Assembly (NCBI GenBank): GCA_016703535.1
Contig: JADJBV010000002.1
Location: 1,674,001 to 1,738,000, forward strand
Length of the DNA stretch: 64,000 nucleotides
Reading direction: 5' to 3'
Source of the DNA: Deltaproteobacteria bacterium
Lineage (GTDB): Bacteria; Myxococcota; Kuafuiibacteriia; Kuafuiibacteriales; Kuafuiibacteriaceae
Of the stretch, positions 45,366 to 54,118 are shown piece after piece; position 1 is the stretch's first letter, and every line of letters begins with the position of its first letter. A program made the translations under genes and the position numbers. The notes under the pieces were generated by a model. It made no database searches. It worked only from the letters and a program-made list of their open reading frames with translations, and was not told the DNA's origin.

Positions 45366-47207
45366 TCACGGGCGTTGCCGGGCCCAACTGTCCAAGGTCA
45401 GCAGCAAAAAGAGCTGCCGGCGGGCGTCGCGGCGACCGGACTGGTGGGCGTCGACCAGGGCGCGGATCGCCCCCCGATCCAGCCACTCGTGGATCGGCGA
45501 GTCGCCGTCGGTGAGGCGGGAGGCGACCAGGGGCTGGAGCTCGCGCCTTAGCCAGGTGTCCATCGGGTTGTTGAAGCCGCGTTTTTTGCGGGTCAACACC
45601 TGGGCCGGCAAACGCCGAGCCATGGCGGCCCGGTGCACCCGTTTGCTGACGAAGCCGCGGCGGGTGATCCGGAGCTTCTGGTCATCGCTCATCGACTCCA
45701 CCAGCTCGACCAGCCGGTGATCGAGGAACGGCACCCGCAGCTCCAGGCCGTGGGCCATCGACAACTTGTCGGCGACCAACAACAGATCGTCCACCAGCCA
45801 CAGCCGGGTGTCGGTGTAGAGCATGCGGCCGAGCGGCGAAAGGTGGGGCACCTCTTGGTGGAGGCGGGCCACCGGCGCCCGGACGTCATCCTTCGGCTCC
45901 AGGTTCGGCCGGAGCAGCTGGGCTTTTTCTTCCTCTTGAAAGACCGCGTAGATCCGGAGCGCTCGATCGATCGGATCGGCGGTGCCCAAGGAGCGAAAGC
46001 CGCGCTTCAACTTTTCGGGCACGCCCGGCGTTCGCTCCAACATCGGCGTCAAGAGGCCCGGGACCCGCAAGCGTCGAAAGGCGGTCGAGAGGAGCTCGCC
46101 CCGATAACGATCGTAGCCGGCCAAGGGTTCATCGGCGCCTTGGCCCGAAAGCACCACTTTTACGTGGCGCCGGGCCAACTCGGAGAGGAAGTGGGTCGCC
46201 ATCGCCGAGTCGTTGAGCACCGGCTCTTCCAGCTGGGCCGCGTAGCGATCGAAGTAGGCCGCGTAGTCGGCGGGCCCGATGGTCAAGGAGTGATGCACGG
46301 CCCCGTAGAGTTGGGCCGTTTCTTGGGCGTAGGCCAACTCGTCATCCCGGGCGTTGTCGGCGAAGCCGATGGTGAAGGCGTGGACCCCACTTTTGCCCAT
46401 CCCTTGCAGCACCGCCGCCGAGTCCATACCCCCCGACAGGAAGATGCCCACCGGCACGTCGCTCACCATACGTAGGCGTATGGCGTCGTCGAAGGCCTCG
46501 AGGAAGGCCAACTCGGCCTCGGCGTCGGTGCGTGGAGTGGGCGCCGGCCGGACGTCCCAGTACCGCTCGAAGCGCAAGCCAGCTTGCGAAGCGAAGGCCG
46601 CGTGCCCGGGGAGCAACTTCTTGATGCCCCGGTACAGGGTGCGGGGCGCCGGCACGTAGCGATAGGTGAGGAGCTGGGCCAGGCCGTCCGGATCCAAACG
46701 CCGATCGACCCCCGGGTGTTCGAGGAGCGCCCGCAGCTCCGAAGCGAAGGCCACCCCGCCGCCGGCCAACTCCGCGTAGTAGACCGGCTTGACGCCGAGC
46801 CGATCCCGGATCACCACCAGCTCGTGTTTTTGGGCGTCCCAGATGGCCACGCCCCACATGCCGACCAAGGGCTGCAGTCCCGAGAGGCCGCCGGTTTCGT
46901 AGGCCCGCAACAACACCTCGGTGTCCGAGTTCGTCTGCCAAGGCCCGGGCAAGTTCGGCTTGATCCGCTGGTAGTTGTAGACCTCGCCGTTGAAGACGGT
47001 GGCCCAACGATCGCCGCTGAAGAGGGGCTGATGTCCGCCCTCGAGATCGATGATCGCCAAGCGGCGGTGGCCCAGGCCCACTCCGGGCGCCCGATGGGTG
47101 CCGCGACCGTCAGGCCCTCGGTGGGCCATGGCGTCGGTCATGCGGTCGAGGAGCCCGGGCTCGACCTCGGCCCGACCCGGCAGGAACACCGCGACGAAAC
47201 CGCACAT
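45366..47207 (-). CDS. asnB: glutamine-hydrolysing asparagine synthase family protein
   Basis: The 613-residue class II amidotransferase has the catalytic Cys right after the initiator Met (MCGFVAVF), a glutaminase domain to about residue 200 (HRGPDGRG, RRLAIIDLEGGHQP, FNGEVYNY) and an ATP-pyrophosphatase synthetase domain with SGGMDSAAV and SGQGADEPLAGYDRY. Near a polysaccharide locus, AsnB-like enzymes commonly amidate sugar carboxylates rather than make asparagine, so the substrate is open. The leader contains a terminator-like hairpin with a T-tract about 43 bases before the start. One palindrome lies within the gene. Confidence 0.93.
   Translation of the reverse strand: MCGFVAVFLPGRAEVEPGLLDRMTDAMAHRGPDGRGTHRAPGVGLGHRRLAIIDLEGGHQPLFSGDRWATVFNGEVYNYQRIKPNLPGPWQTNSDTEVLLRAYETGGLSGLQPLVGMWGVAIWDAQKHELVVIRDRLGVKPVYYAELAGGGVAFASELRALLEHPGVDRRLDPDGLAQLLTYRYVPAPRTLYRGIKKLLPGHAAFASQAGLRFERYWDVRPAPTPRTDAEAELAFLEAFDDAIRLRMVSDVPVGIFLSGGMDSAAVLQGMGKSGVHAFTIGFADNARDDELAYAQETAQLYGAVHHSLTIGPADYAAYFDRYAAQLEEPVLNDSAMATHFLSELARRHVKVVLSGQGADEPLAGYDRYRGELLSTAFRRLRVPGLLTPMLERTPGVPEKLKRGFRSLGTADPIDRALRIYAVFQEEEKAQLLRPNLEPKDDVRAPVARLHQEVPHLSPLGRMLYTDTRLWLVDDLLLVADKLSMAHGLELRVPFLDHRLVELVESMSDDQKLRITRRGFVSKRVHRAAMARRLPAQVLTRKKRGFNNPMDTWLRRELQPLVASRLTDGDSPIHEWLDRGAIRALVDAHQSGRRDARRQLFLLLTLDSWARQRP
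46573..46588. repeat. iterated palindrome CGCAAG-CCAG-CTTGCG
   Basis: Six-base perfect arms inside the asparagine synthase gene, read on the minus strand as Gln-Ala-Gly-Leu. Confidence 0.78.
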
Positions 47208-47510
47208 CGGCAGGTTGGCTCATCCCCGGTTTGCGGGGCGAAAAGAAGGAAAAAAAGGCCCCCCCGAGAGCAACGCGAGCAGGAGATGTAGAAAAAACAG
47301 CAGGAACAGGAGTTAGAGCGTTGGGGGGGCCGCACCTTGCCCTACGCAAACTCCGGGGCCGGGGGGGCCCGGGAGGCGGAGCAAGTGATCTCCAAGGGTT
47401 GCCCGTGGCGACCCCCGGGCACTCGAGAGGGCTTCGGACACGGCTGTCGCGAGGTGTCGCAAAATCACCACACCTTGTCCGGCTTGCCGGGGTATGGCAC
47501 CCCCGGACCC
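47208..47510. other. 303-base divergent gap between asnB and the 47511 gene
   Basis: The gap holds the terminator-like stem-loop described separately. The remainder is high-GC with no convincing promoter or ribosome site. Short minus-strand frames rich in Cys and Phe cross it, but they lack start-site support. Confidence 0.4.
47250..47331 (-). terminator. stem-loop with T7 tract in the asnB leader (terminator/attenuator)
   Basis: On the minus strand, GGCCCCCCC (47323-47331) pairs with GGGGGGGCC (47257-47265), and an inner AACGC/GCGTT pair extends the structure. Seven T residues follow at once (47250-47256), then the asnB start about 43 bases on. The loop is long. No conserved riboswitch aptamer was recognised. 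Confidence 0.5.
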
Positions 47511-47981
47511 ATGTCGCGGCAGGGGTGGATCGCCGGTTCCCTGGTCGGGGTCGGTTTGGCGGGCCTGGTGGCCTTGGTGGCCCTCTGGAGCACCCCGGCG
47601 CCCGCGCCCGTCCCCTCGGACGGTGAACTCGGGACGATCCGCCTTTATGGTCAGACCGAAGCCGGCCCCGTGGGCCTGATCCCCAACCGGCCCGAGTTCG
47701 ACCTGACTCGCCCCCAAACCCTGGTGTTCCAGTTCTTCAGCAAAGGCAGCGGGCCCCGTGAGGTCCGGATCGAGCTCGAGACCGATCAAGGCACGAGCGT
47801 GCTCTACGACGAGATCCTGACCGCACCCTTCCAGGACACGATCCACATGGAGAGGTTCGGTGAGGCCGACCCCGACCACCTGAAGTTCCTGGTCGCGATC
47901 GAGGCGTCCCATATGCCGGTGCTGCACACCGAATACCTGATCCGCTTGGTGGGGGCCGACACTCGCAAGTCGGGGCCTTGA
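47511..47981 (+). CDS. membrane-anchored hypothetical protein
   Basis: The 156-residue protein starts at ATG 47511 and begins with one N-terminal transmembrane helix (WIAGSLVGVGLAGLVALVAL), possibly an uncleaved anchor. The outer part is beta-rich with short strands (PREVRIELETDQGTSVLY) and no cysteine or catalytic signature. It is not a recognised family. It stands alone between asnB and the polysaccharide genes. Its stop is seven bases before the MITE-like element, which may supply its transcription end. Confidence 0.7.
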   Translation: MSRQGWIAGSLVGVGLAGLVALVALWSTPAPAPVPSDGELGTIRLYGQTEAGPVGLIPNRPEFDLTRPQTLVFQFFSKGSGPREVRIELETDQGTSVLYDEILTAPFQDTIHMERFGEADPDHLKFLVAIEASHMPVLHTEYLIRLVGADTRKSGP

Positions 47982-47987
47982 GGCCCG

Positions 47988-48174
47988 AGTGTCTCGTCCG
48001 GGAAGTTCGGATCACGTTCGCGCTCGTCCTTTTCGCCGCTGCTCGACGCGCGGCCTGCGGCCGCCCTTTCGGGCTCCTCGGTCATTGGGGGCAACCCAAC
48101 TCCCTCCGGATCGCGTCGATCAGCGACGAAAAATCCTTCGCGGGAACATGATCGAACTTCCCGGACGGGACACT
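47988..48174. mobile_element. 187-bp MITE-like element with terminal inverted repeats
   Basis: The left end (47988-48014) and right end (48149-48174) are inverted copies matching at 25 positions, with one mismatch and one single-base gap; both begin AGTGTC at the outer edge. The interior encodes no transposase. No target-site duplication is clear at the borders. It fits a non-autonomous element or the ends of a deleted insertion sequence. Confidence 0.6.
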
Positions 48175-48211
48175 AGGCATCGCCGGGGCGAGGGCGCTCC
48201 GCCGAAACAGC

Positions 48212-49222
48212 CTAGGATTTGGGGCTGAGGTGGACCGGGTTGCCGGTCTTGAGGGCGGTTTCGGCGGCTTCCAGGGCTTCGACCACCCGCAGGCCGGAGC
48301 GGCCGTCGCTCGAGGGGGTCTTGCCGGTGCGGATGCAGTCGAGGAAGTGCTCCATCTCGTTCATCAGCGGTTCGGCCGAGCTGATCCGGGGGCTGACGAT
48401 GTCGCCGGTCCGGTACGAGAGCTGGAACTCGCCGAAGGACTCGGGGTCCTTGAAGTTCACACCTTGGTCGTAGATCTTCACCTTCTCGATGTTTTCGGTG
48501 TCATCGTAGACCAACATCTTCTTTTCGCCGACGATCGCCGTGCGCCGCAGCTTGGACGGCGCCAGCCACGCGACCTCCAGGTTGGCGATGACGCCGCTGG
48601 GGAACCGCACGTTGATGAAGGCGACGTCCGGGATGTTCTTCTGCACGCAGTCCCGACCGAAGGCCGAGATCATCTCCGGGGTCTCGCGCAGCCAGTAGAA
48701 CAAGATCGAGAAGTCGTGGGGCGCCAGGTCCCAGATCACCGACATGTCCCGCTGGTGCAGGCCCAAGTTCACCCGCATCATCGAGATGAAGTAGATCTTG
48801 CCGAGGTCTCCGGCCTCGATCACCGCCCGAGTCTTTTGGACCGGCGGCGAATATTCGAAGGTGTGGCCCACCATCAGCACCCGATCGTTGCGTTCGGCCA
48901 ACTCCACCAACATCTCGGCCTCGGCCTTGCTGCCGGCCAGGGGCTTCTCGATGAAGACGTGTTTTTTGGCCTGGAGCGCCCGTTTGCCCAGGGGGCCGTG
49001 GGTGGAGATCGGCGTGGCGATCAACACCGCCTCCACCGCCCGGTCCGACAAGACGTGGTCCAAGTCCGTGCTGACGTCCACGCTCGGGAAGCGGGTCTTG
49101 ATCAGCTCCAGGCGCTTCGGATCCTTGTCGCAGACCACCACGCCTTCCAGGCTGCGTTGGCTGACCAAACTCCGGATCAGGTTCGGGCCCCAGTAGCCCG
49201 CGCCGACGACCGCCGCTTTCAT
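48212..49222 (-). CDS. Gfo/Idh/MocA-family NAD-dependent sugar oxidoreductase (WlbA-like)
   Basis: The 336-residue enzyme has an N-terminal Rossmann fold ([17 protein letters not shown]), the EKPLAGS motif with catalytic Lys, and [11 protein letters not shown] with the catalytic His. Such enzymes (WlbA/WbpB) oxidise the sugar 3-OH of UDP-N-acetylglucosaminuronic acid before transamination. It overlaps the DegT aminotransferase gene by four bases, which supports that step. A paralogue lies two genes upstream, so the two may act on different sugars. It is the last gene of the minus-strand three-gene cassette. Confidence 0.9.
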   Translation of the reverse strand: MKAAVVGAGYWGPNLIRSLVSQRSLEGVVVCDKDPKRLELIKTRFPSVDVSTDLDHVLSDRAVEAVLIATPISTHGPLGKRALQAKKHVFIEKPLAGSKAEAEMLVELAERNDRVLMVGHTFEYSPPVQKTRAVIEAGDLGKIYFISMMRVNLGLHQRDMSVIWDLAPHDFSILFYWLRETPEMISAFGRDCVQKNIPDVAFINVRFPSGVIANLEVAWLAPSKLRRTAIVGEKKMLVYDDTENIEKVKIYDQGVNFKDPESFGEFQLSYRTGDIVSPRISSAEPLMNEMEHFLDCIRTGKTPSSDGRSGLRVVEALEAAETALKTGNPVHLSPKS

Positions 49223-50349
49223 CGGGCCTGCCCCACAAACTGCTTTACGGCCTCAACCACCCGCTGCTGCTGCCCTTCGGTGATCTCCGGGTAGATCGGC
49301 AAAGACACGATGTTCTTGCAGTAGTGGGACGCCACCGGGAAGTCCGAGGGCTGGTGGCCCAGGTACTTGTAGGCCTCCAGCTCGTGCAGCGCGATCGGGT
49401 AGTGGATGCCGCTTTGGATGTTCTTGGCGGTCAGGTGCTCCCGCAGCGCGTCTCGGTTCGCCACCTGAATCACGTAGAGGTGGAACACGTGGGCGCCTTC
49501 GGTGCGGGTCTTGGGCGTCACCACCCCAGCCACGCCCGCGAACATCTCGTTGTAGCGTTTGGCCGCGGCTCGGCGTTCGGCGCTCCAGGTCTCCAGGTAG
49601 CGGAGTTTGACCTCCAGGATCGCCGCCTGCAGGCCGTCCAGGCGCGAGTTCACGCCCTCGATCTGGTGGCCAAACTTGTCGGCCCGGCCGTGGTTGGCCA
49701 AACGACGGATCTTGTCGGCCAAGGCCGCGTCGTTGGTGGTCACCGCGCCGCCGTCGCCGTAGGCGCCCAGGTTTTTGCCCGGGTAGAACGAAAACGTCGC
49801 CGCGTCACCGAAGTTGCCGGCCCGCTTGCCGTGTTCGATGGCGGCGTGGCCTTGGGCCGAGTCTTCAATGACCTTCAGGCCGTGCTTTTGGGCGATCGGC
49901 AAGATGGCCTGCATGTCGGCGAGTTGGCCGTACATATGGACCGGGATGATCGCCTTGGTGTTTTTGGTGATCTTGGCTTCGATCTTGGTCGGGTCCATCA
50001 AGGTGTGGACCGGATCGACGTCGACGAAGACCACCTTGGCGCCGGCGTTGGTCACCGCCTCGCTGGTGGCGATGAAGGTGTGGGCCGGGACGATGACCTC
50101 GTCGCCCGCGCCGATGCCCATGGCCCGCAACACCAAGGTGATGGCGTCGGTGCCGTTGGCCACGCCCACGCAGATCTTGGCGCCGCAGAGTTCGGCGAAG
50201 GCCTTCTCGAAGCGCTGGAGCGCCGGGCCGCCGATGAAGGCCGAGTTTTCGACGGTGTTGCGCCACGCCGCGTCGAACTCGCTCTGGTAACGCCGGTACT
50301 GGGCGACCAGGTCGACGAAGGGGATGGTGTCGGGGGTGTTGGCGGACAT
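49219..50349 (-). CDS. DegT/DnrJ/EryC1 aminotransferase (WlbC/WbpE-like)
   Basis: The 376-residue PLP-dependent sugar aminotransferase starts at ATG 50349. The PLP lysine is in [13 protein letters not shown], with upstream markers [21 protein letters not shown] and EDSAQGHAA. It should add the 3-amino group to the ketosugar made by the flanking oxidoreductases, using glutamate. It is sandwiched between the two Gfo/Idh/MocA genes, overlapping one by four bases and seven bases from the other, an operon arrangement that strengthens the assignment. Confidence 0.93.
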   Translation of the reverse strand: MSANTPDTIPFVDLVAQYRRYQSEFDAAWRNTVENSAFIGGPALQRFEKAFAELCGAKICVGVANGTDAITLVLRAMGIGAGDEVIVPAHTFIATSEAVTNAGAKVVFVDVDPVHTLMDPTKIEAKITKNTKAIIPVHMYGQLADMQAILPIAQKHGLKVIEDSAQGHAAIEHGKRAGNFGDAATFSFYPGKNLGAYGDGGAVTTNDAALADKIRRLANHGRADKFGHQIEGVNSRLDGLQAAILEVKLRYLETWSAERRAAAKRYNEMFAGVAGVVTPKTRTEGAHVFHLYVIQVANRDALREHLTAKNIQSGIHYPIALHELEAYKYLGHQPSDFPVASHYCKNIVSLPIYPEITEGQQQRVVEAVKQFVGQAR

Positions 50350-50356
50350 TGTCGTT

Positions 50357-51415
50357 CTAACCTTTCTTGGGGATGACGATCTCGACCGGGGCACCCCCGG
50401 CGGCGAGGGAGCGGTCGGCGGCCTCCAGGGCCGCGGTGACAGCGACGCCGGACCAGCCGTCGGTCAGCGGCGTCTTCCGTTGGGCGACGCACTCCACGAA
50501 GTGAGCGCACTCCACCGAAAGGGGCTCGGGCAGGCGCAGGTTCGGGATGGTCAGGTCGCCGGCCCGGGTGATCATCTTGAAGCGCGCGAAGTCCGAGGGC
50601 TGCTCCTCGATGACCTTTTCGCCGCGGGTGATGCCGCGATCGTAGATGTAGAGTTTGTCGGCGGCGACGTCGTCGTAGACGATCATCCGCTTGTCACCGA
50701 CCACCGTCAGGGTCCGGACCTTCCGCGGATCCAGCCACGACACGTGGGTGTGCATCACCACGTCGTTCGGGTAGGTGAGGGACATGAAGACCACGTCCTC
50801 GAGCCGGGCGGCCTCGGGTTGCAGCGCCCGCACGCCGTTGGCCGAGACCCGAATGGGCGCGGCGTTGAGCAGGTAGTTGGAGATCGAGACGTCGTGGGGC
50901 GCCAGGTTCCAGGAGGCGTTGACGTCGCTCCGCACGATGCCGAGGTTGAGGCGCTGGCTATACAGGTAGTGGACCTTGCCGACCTCGCCCGAGTCGATCC
51001 GCTTCTTCAGGTCCCGGACCGCCGCGTTGTAGAGGAAGGTGTGGCCGACCATCAGGATCCGGCCTTTTTCGTCGGCCAATCGGCACAGGCGCACCGCGTC
51101 GTCGGTGTTCATCGCCAGGGGCTTCTCGACGAAGACGTCTTTGCCGGCGTTGAGCGCCTCTTCCACCAGCTGGGCGTGGCTGGCGGCCGGGGTCGCCACG
51201 ATCACCGCTTGGATCTCCGGGTCCTTCAGGATCTCGGCCCCGTCCAACGGCGTCGCCACCTCCGGGTAATTCTTTTGAATATAACGCCGGCGGTCTTCGG
51301 CCCGGTCGGCCACCGCCTTCACGCGACAGCCTTCCAGCTCCGCGTAGTTGCGCAACAGGTTGGGGCCCCAGTAGCCACAACCGATCATCCCGAGGGTTAC
51401 CTTGGCATTGCTCAT
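50357..51415 (-). CDS. second Gfo/Idh/MocA-family oxidoreductase
   Basis: The 352-residue protein starts at ATG 51415 with [17 protein letters not shown], has EKPLAMN with catalytic Lys and [14 protein letters not shown] with His. It is clearly paralogous to the enzyme at 48212 but diverged. Likely NAD-dependent oxidation of a nucleotide sugar. It is first of the minus-strand cassette, with a structured 196-base divergent leader upstream shared with the glycosyltransferase. Which of the two oxidoreductases pairs with the aminotransferase is undetermined. Confidence 0.9.
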   Translation of the reverse strand: MSNAKVTLGMIGCGYWGPNLLRNYAELEGCRVKAVADRAEDRRRYIQKNYPEVATPLDGAEILKDPEIQAVIVATPAASHAQLVEEALNAGKDVFVEKPLAMNTDDAVRLCRLADEKGRILMVGHTFLYNAAVRDLKKRIDSGEVGKVHYLYSQRLNLGIVRSDVNASWNLAPHDVSISNYLLNAAPIRVSANGVRALQPEAARLEDVVFMSLTYPNDVVMHTHVSWLDPRKVRTLTVVGDKRMIVYDDVAADKLYIYDRGITRGEKVIEEQPSDFARFKMITRAGDLTIPNLRLPEPLSVECAHFVECVAQRKTPLTDGWSGVAVTAALEAADRSLAAGGAPVEIVIPKKG

Positions 51416-51611
51416 CGATCGGACGAGCAACCCGCCCCGTGGCGAGGGCCCGTCCAGCCCGGTTCTATCGAGTCGCAGCCGGGCTCGGTCAAGGCAAAAC
51501 CGCCCGTGAGCGCGCTCGCGCCCCTCGGTTCGCCCTCAAGAAACCGAGGGGTCACGGGAGGGCTTGGGCTTGCCTCACCCCGGCGGAAGTGGCCTGGTTC
51601 CGGGCGTCGCG
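51416..51611. promoter_or_regulatory. divergent intergenic region with two hairpins
   Basis: AGCCCGG/CCGGGCT (51456-51462, 51479-51485) forms one hairpin. A larger structure has outer arms CCCGTGA/TCACGGG (51503-51509, 51552-51558) and inner arms CCCCTCGGTT/AACCGAGGGG (51521-51530, 51542-51551). It lies in the leader of the glycosyltransferase gene. No clear promoter was found. Confidence 0.45.
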
Positions 51612-52601
51612 ATGAAGCGGATCCTCTATCTTTACCGGGACTCACCCTTCGCCCGCTTCATCCAGGACGACCGGGCGATCCTCAGCACCCGCTACCAGGT
51701 GGACGACGTCCACATGCAAGGCGACTTGCAGACCTTCCGCCGCCTCCTGGTGGCCGCGGCCCGTGCTGACCTGGTCTACTTCTGGTGGGGCGACCTGACT
51801 GGCACCGCCGGCCTGGCCTTGGCCCAGCTCTTCCGAAAGCCCTCGGTGATGATCACCGGCGGCTACGACGTGGCCGACGTGCCTTCGATCCGCTACGGCC
51901 TGCGATATCACCCCTGGCGGAAGTACCTCCCGCAACTCAACTTGCACTTCGCCACCGAGATCATCGCCAACGCCGAGTTCTCCCGGGCTCAGGTGCTCCG
52001 GGACTTTGGCGTGCCGCCCGAGAAGGTCCACTTCATCCCCCACGGCCTGGACCCCAACGCGATCACCCCCGGCGACACTCCAAAGGAGCGCCGGGTGTTG
52101 ACCTGCTCTTTGGTGACCGAGGAGTACATCCCGTACAAGGGCCTGGACACCTTCGTCCGGGCCGCGGCGTTGTTGCCCGACGTTCCCTTCATCCACACCG
52201 GCCCCCACAAAGAAGCGAAGGCGATCGCCCGCCTCAAAGCGATGGCGCCCCCCAACGTCGAGTTCCGAGGTTTCTTGTCAGAGGCCGAACTCATCGAAGA
52301 GATGCGGAGGGCCACGGTGTATTGCCAACTCAGCGCCCACGAGGGCTTCGGCCTGGCCCTGGCCGAGGCCATGTTGGCCGGCGCCACGCCGGTGGTCACC
52401 AAAGAGGCCGCGATCCCCGAGGTCGCGGGCCCGGTCGCAGAATACGTCCGCTACGGCGACGCCGAGGGCACGGCCCAGGCGCTGCGGCGCGCCTTGGACG
52501 CACCCCGGGGAGAGGCGGCCCGGGCCCGCATCGTGAATGAGTTTCCGCTGACGAGAAGAGCGCAAGGTGTCTTGCAAGTGGTGGAGCGGTGTCTGGCCTG
52601 A
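51612..52601 (+). CDS. GT4-family glycosyltransferase
   Basis: The 329-residue protein starts at ATG 51612 (KRILYLYRDSPFARF). It has a two-Rossmann GT-B layout with HEGFGLALAEAMLAG near residue 245, the EX7E element of family 4, and the preceding SLVTEEYIPYKGLD acceptor-side loop. It should transfer a sugar from a nucleotide donor during polysaccharide or O-antigen assembly at the cytoplasmic face. It is the first plus-strand gene of the membrane-enzyme run. Two palindromes lie in it, and a degenerate copy is at 51932-51945. Confidence 0.93.
   Translation: MKRILYLYRDSPFARFIQDDRAILSTRYQVDDVHMQGDLQTFRRLLVAAARADLVYFWWGDLTGTAGLALAQLFRKPSVMITGGYDVADVPSIRYGLRYHPWRKYLPQLNLHFATEIIANAEFSRAQVLRDFGVPPEKVHFIPHGLDPNAITPGDTPKERRVLTCSLVTEEYIPYKGLDTFVRAAALLPDVPFIHTGPHKEAKAIARLKAMAPPNVEFRGFLSEAELIEEMRRATVYCQLSAHEGFGLALAEAMLAGATPVVTKEAAIPEVAGPVAEYVRYGDAEGTAQALRRALDAPRGEAARARIVNEFPLTRRAQGVLQVVERCLA
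51715..51730. repeat. iterated palindrome TGCAAG-GCGA-CTTGCA
   Basis: Six-base perfect arms in the GT4 gene, read as Gln-Gly-Asp-Leu. Confidence 0.72.
52562..52575. repeat. iterated palindrome GCAAG-GTGT-CTTGC
   Basis: Perfect five-base arms near the end of the GT4 gene, read as Gln-Gly-Val-Leu. Confidence 0.72.
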
Positions 52602-52632
52602 GGCGACCCGTATCCGGATCCGTGAGGCGTCG

Positions 52633-54036
52633 ATGCCCATGAGTCCTCACATCAACCGCGTCGGTCCGGTGGTCCTCATCGCCATGTTGACCGGGCTGGC
52701 AGCTTCTCGCCCACTTCCCGAGGTGCTTCGCCTCGAGCCCGGCGCCGCGGAAGGGATTCGAGGGATCGGGCCTCACGTTCCGGCCTCGGCGATCCTCTCC
52801 CGTTATCTTGGGGCCCCAGGTGAGGAATACCGGGGCGCCGATCTCGCGGCCTATCTATGGGCGGGAAAAGTTCTCATCGAGGAGGGACGATTTGATTGGG
52901 CGTATGCGAGGCTTTGGCCCCCGGGCCAAGCGCTGGTTTCGGCGCTTGCGCTTTGGGCGACGGGTGGAGAAGCGCACCTCGCAGCGCTGACCGTGATCTC
53001 GGTCTTCCTGTGGGCGTTGGCTTTGGCCGCGATCTGCTGGTCGTTTTATGGCCGCGCCCAGTGGTTGGCCGGTCTGTACACCGTTGGTCTTTGGTGGGTG
53101 GCACCTCATCTCGCGACCTTCAACTTCGGGCTTGGTACGTTGATGAGCGAGTCCGTATCGACCGCCCTGTTCATCTTTGGCCTTGCGGTCCTGGCTCGCG
53201 CCGCCCCGTCGCGCAGGGGCTTGGCCCTCTCTGGAGTTGCCTTCGGGGCCGCGGCGTTAACTCGCCCTTACTTCGAGTTTGTCCTGCTCCATCCGCTGCT
53301 CCTGATCGGGGCCGCCGGTTCGGTCTGGTCCTGGTATCGAAATCGAAAAGGGGCGGGAGGCCCCCGAGCGCCCTGGGCCGTTGCCCTGTTTACCGTGGCG
53401 TTGTCGGCCCAGGCGATCACGGTCCCCTGGCGGGTCTATCGCCTGGCTGAGTTCGGGAGCCCGAGCCTCACCAACTTTGACCAGCTGACGAACTGGGCCT
53501 TCGTCGCTGACGAGCAGCTCCCAACCTTTCACCATAGCGGCAACGCGGCCTGCCACGCCGATCCGGACCTCTGCGAGCTGGTACGCGCCAACCGTGCCGA
53601 CCTGAGGCCTTCCCTGGTGAAGAAGCTGGCGCTGATGACCGCGGTGACTCGCCCGCTCGCCTGGGCCCGCTTCAAGTGGGCCAACCTCGATTGGCTGTGG
53701 TTCGGCGCGCCTTGGGGAGATCTGTCGCGGTACTCCTCCTTGGCGATGGAAGGCTCCATCCTGCTCGGCCTCTTTGTGCTCGTGACGTTCGCGGCCTTCG
53801 TACGGGTCGTTCAAGGCGGACGAGCAACCGCGCCGCTCGAGGTTATTTGGATCGCTTTTGTCGGTGCGAACTTCCTAGGCTTCTTTCTCTTTCAGTTCGA
53901 GTGGCGCTACTCCCATGCGCTACGCGTCGCGGCTTACCTGATGCCTCTCCTATTTGCGGCGGTCCCTCGGTCCCAGCCCAAGCCCGAGGTCGGAATCGAA
54001 GTTTCGGGTCGTTCGGCGGCGTCCGGTCCAGCCTGA
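52633..54036 (+). CDS. polytopic GT-C-like membrane glycosyltransferase
   Basis: The 467-residue integral membrane protein starts at ATG 52633 (52639 also possible). It has roughly ten hydrophobic helices and an early soluble loop with acidic residues (YRGADLAAYLWAG, then WPPGQALVSAL), the general layout of ArnT/PMT-type GT-C enzymes that use lipid-linked sugars. Family assignment is by topology, not by a decisive motif. Codon use is slightly less GC-extreme than flanking genes, typical of exchanged O-antigen genes. It follows the GT4 gene by 31 bases. Confidence 0.8.
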   Translation: MPMSPHINRVGPVVLIAMLTGLAASRPLPEVLRLEPGAAEGIRGIGPHVPASAILSRYLGAPGEEYRGADLAAYLWAGKVLIEEGRFDWAYARLWPPGQALVSALALWATGGEAHLAALTVISVFLWALALAAICWSFYGRAQWLAGLYTVGLWWVAPHLATFNFGLGTLMSESVSTALFIFGLAVLARAAPSRRGLALSGVAFGAAALTRPYFEFVLLHPLLLIGAAGSVWSWYRNRKGAGGPRAPWAVALFTVALSAQAITVPWRVYRLAEFGSPSLTNFDQLTNWAFVADEQLPTFHHSGNAACHADPDLCELVRANRADLRPSLVKKLALMTAVTRPLAWARFKWANLDWLWFGAPWGDLSRYSSLAMEGSILLGLFVLVTFAAFVRVVQGGRATAPLEVIWIAFVGANFLGFFLFQFEWRYSHALRVAAYLMPLLFAAVPRSQPKPEVGIEVSGRSAASGPA

Positions 54037-54118
54037 CACTCTTGGGCAAGGGCGAGGCCGCTCCGAGGCAGATTGGGCTCGACGGGGTTCCTCGCCCGTG
54101 GAAGCATCCGCCGGCCGC

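Noticed and set aside
47804..48094. minus-strand frame through the MITE-like element
   Set aside because: It crosses the end of the 47511 gene and the terminal repeat, with no ribosome site or recognisable motif.
53954..54118. N-terminal extension of the MBOAT frame
   Set aside because: It overlaps the preceding gene, is Arg/Pro-rich and not hydrophobic, and the normal membrane start is at 54119.
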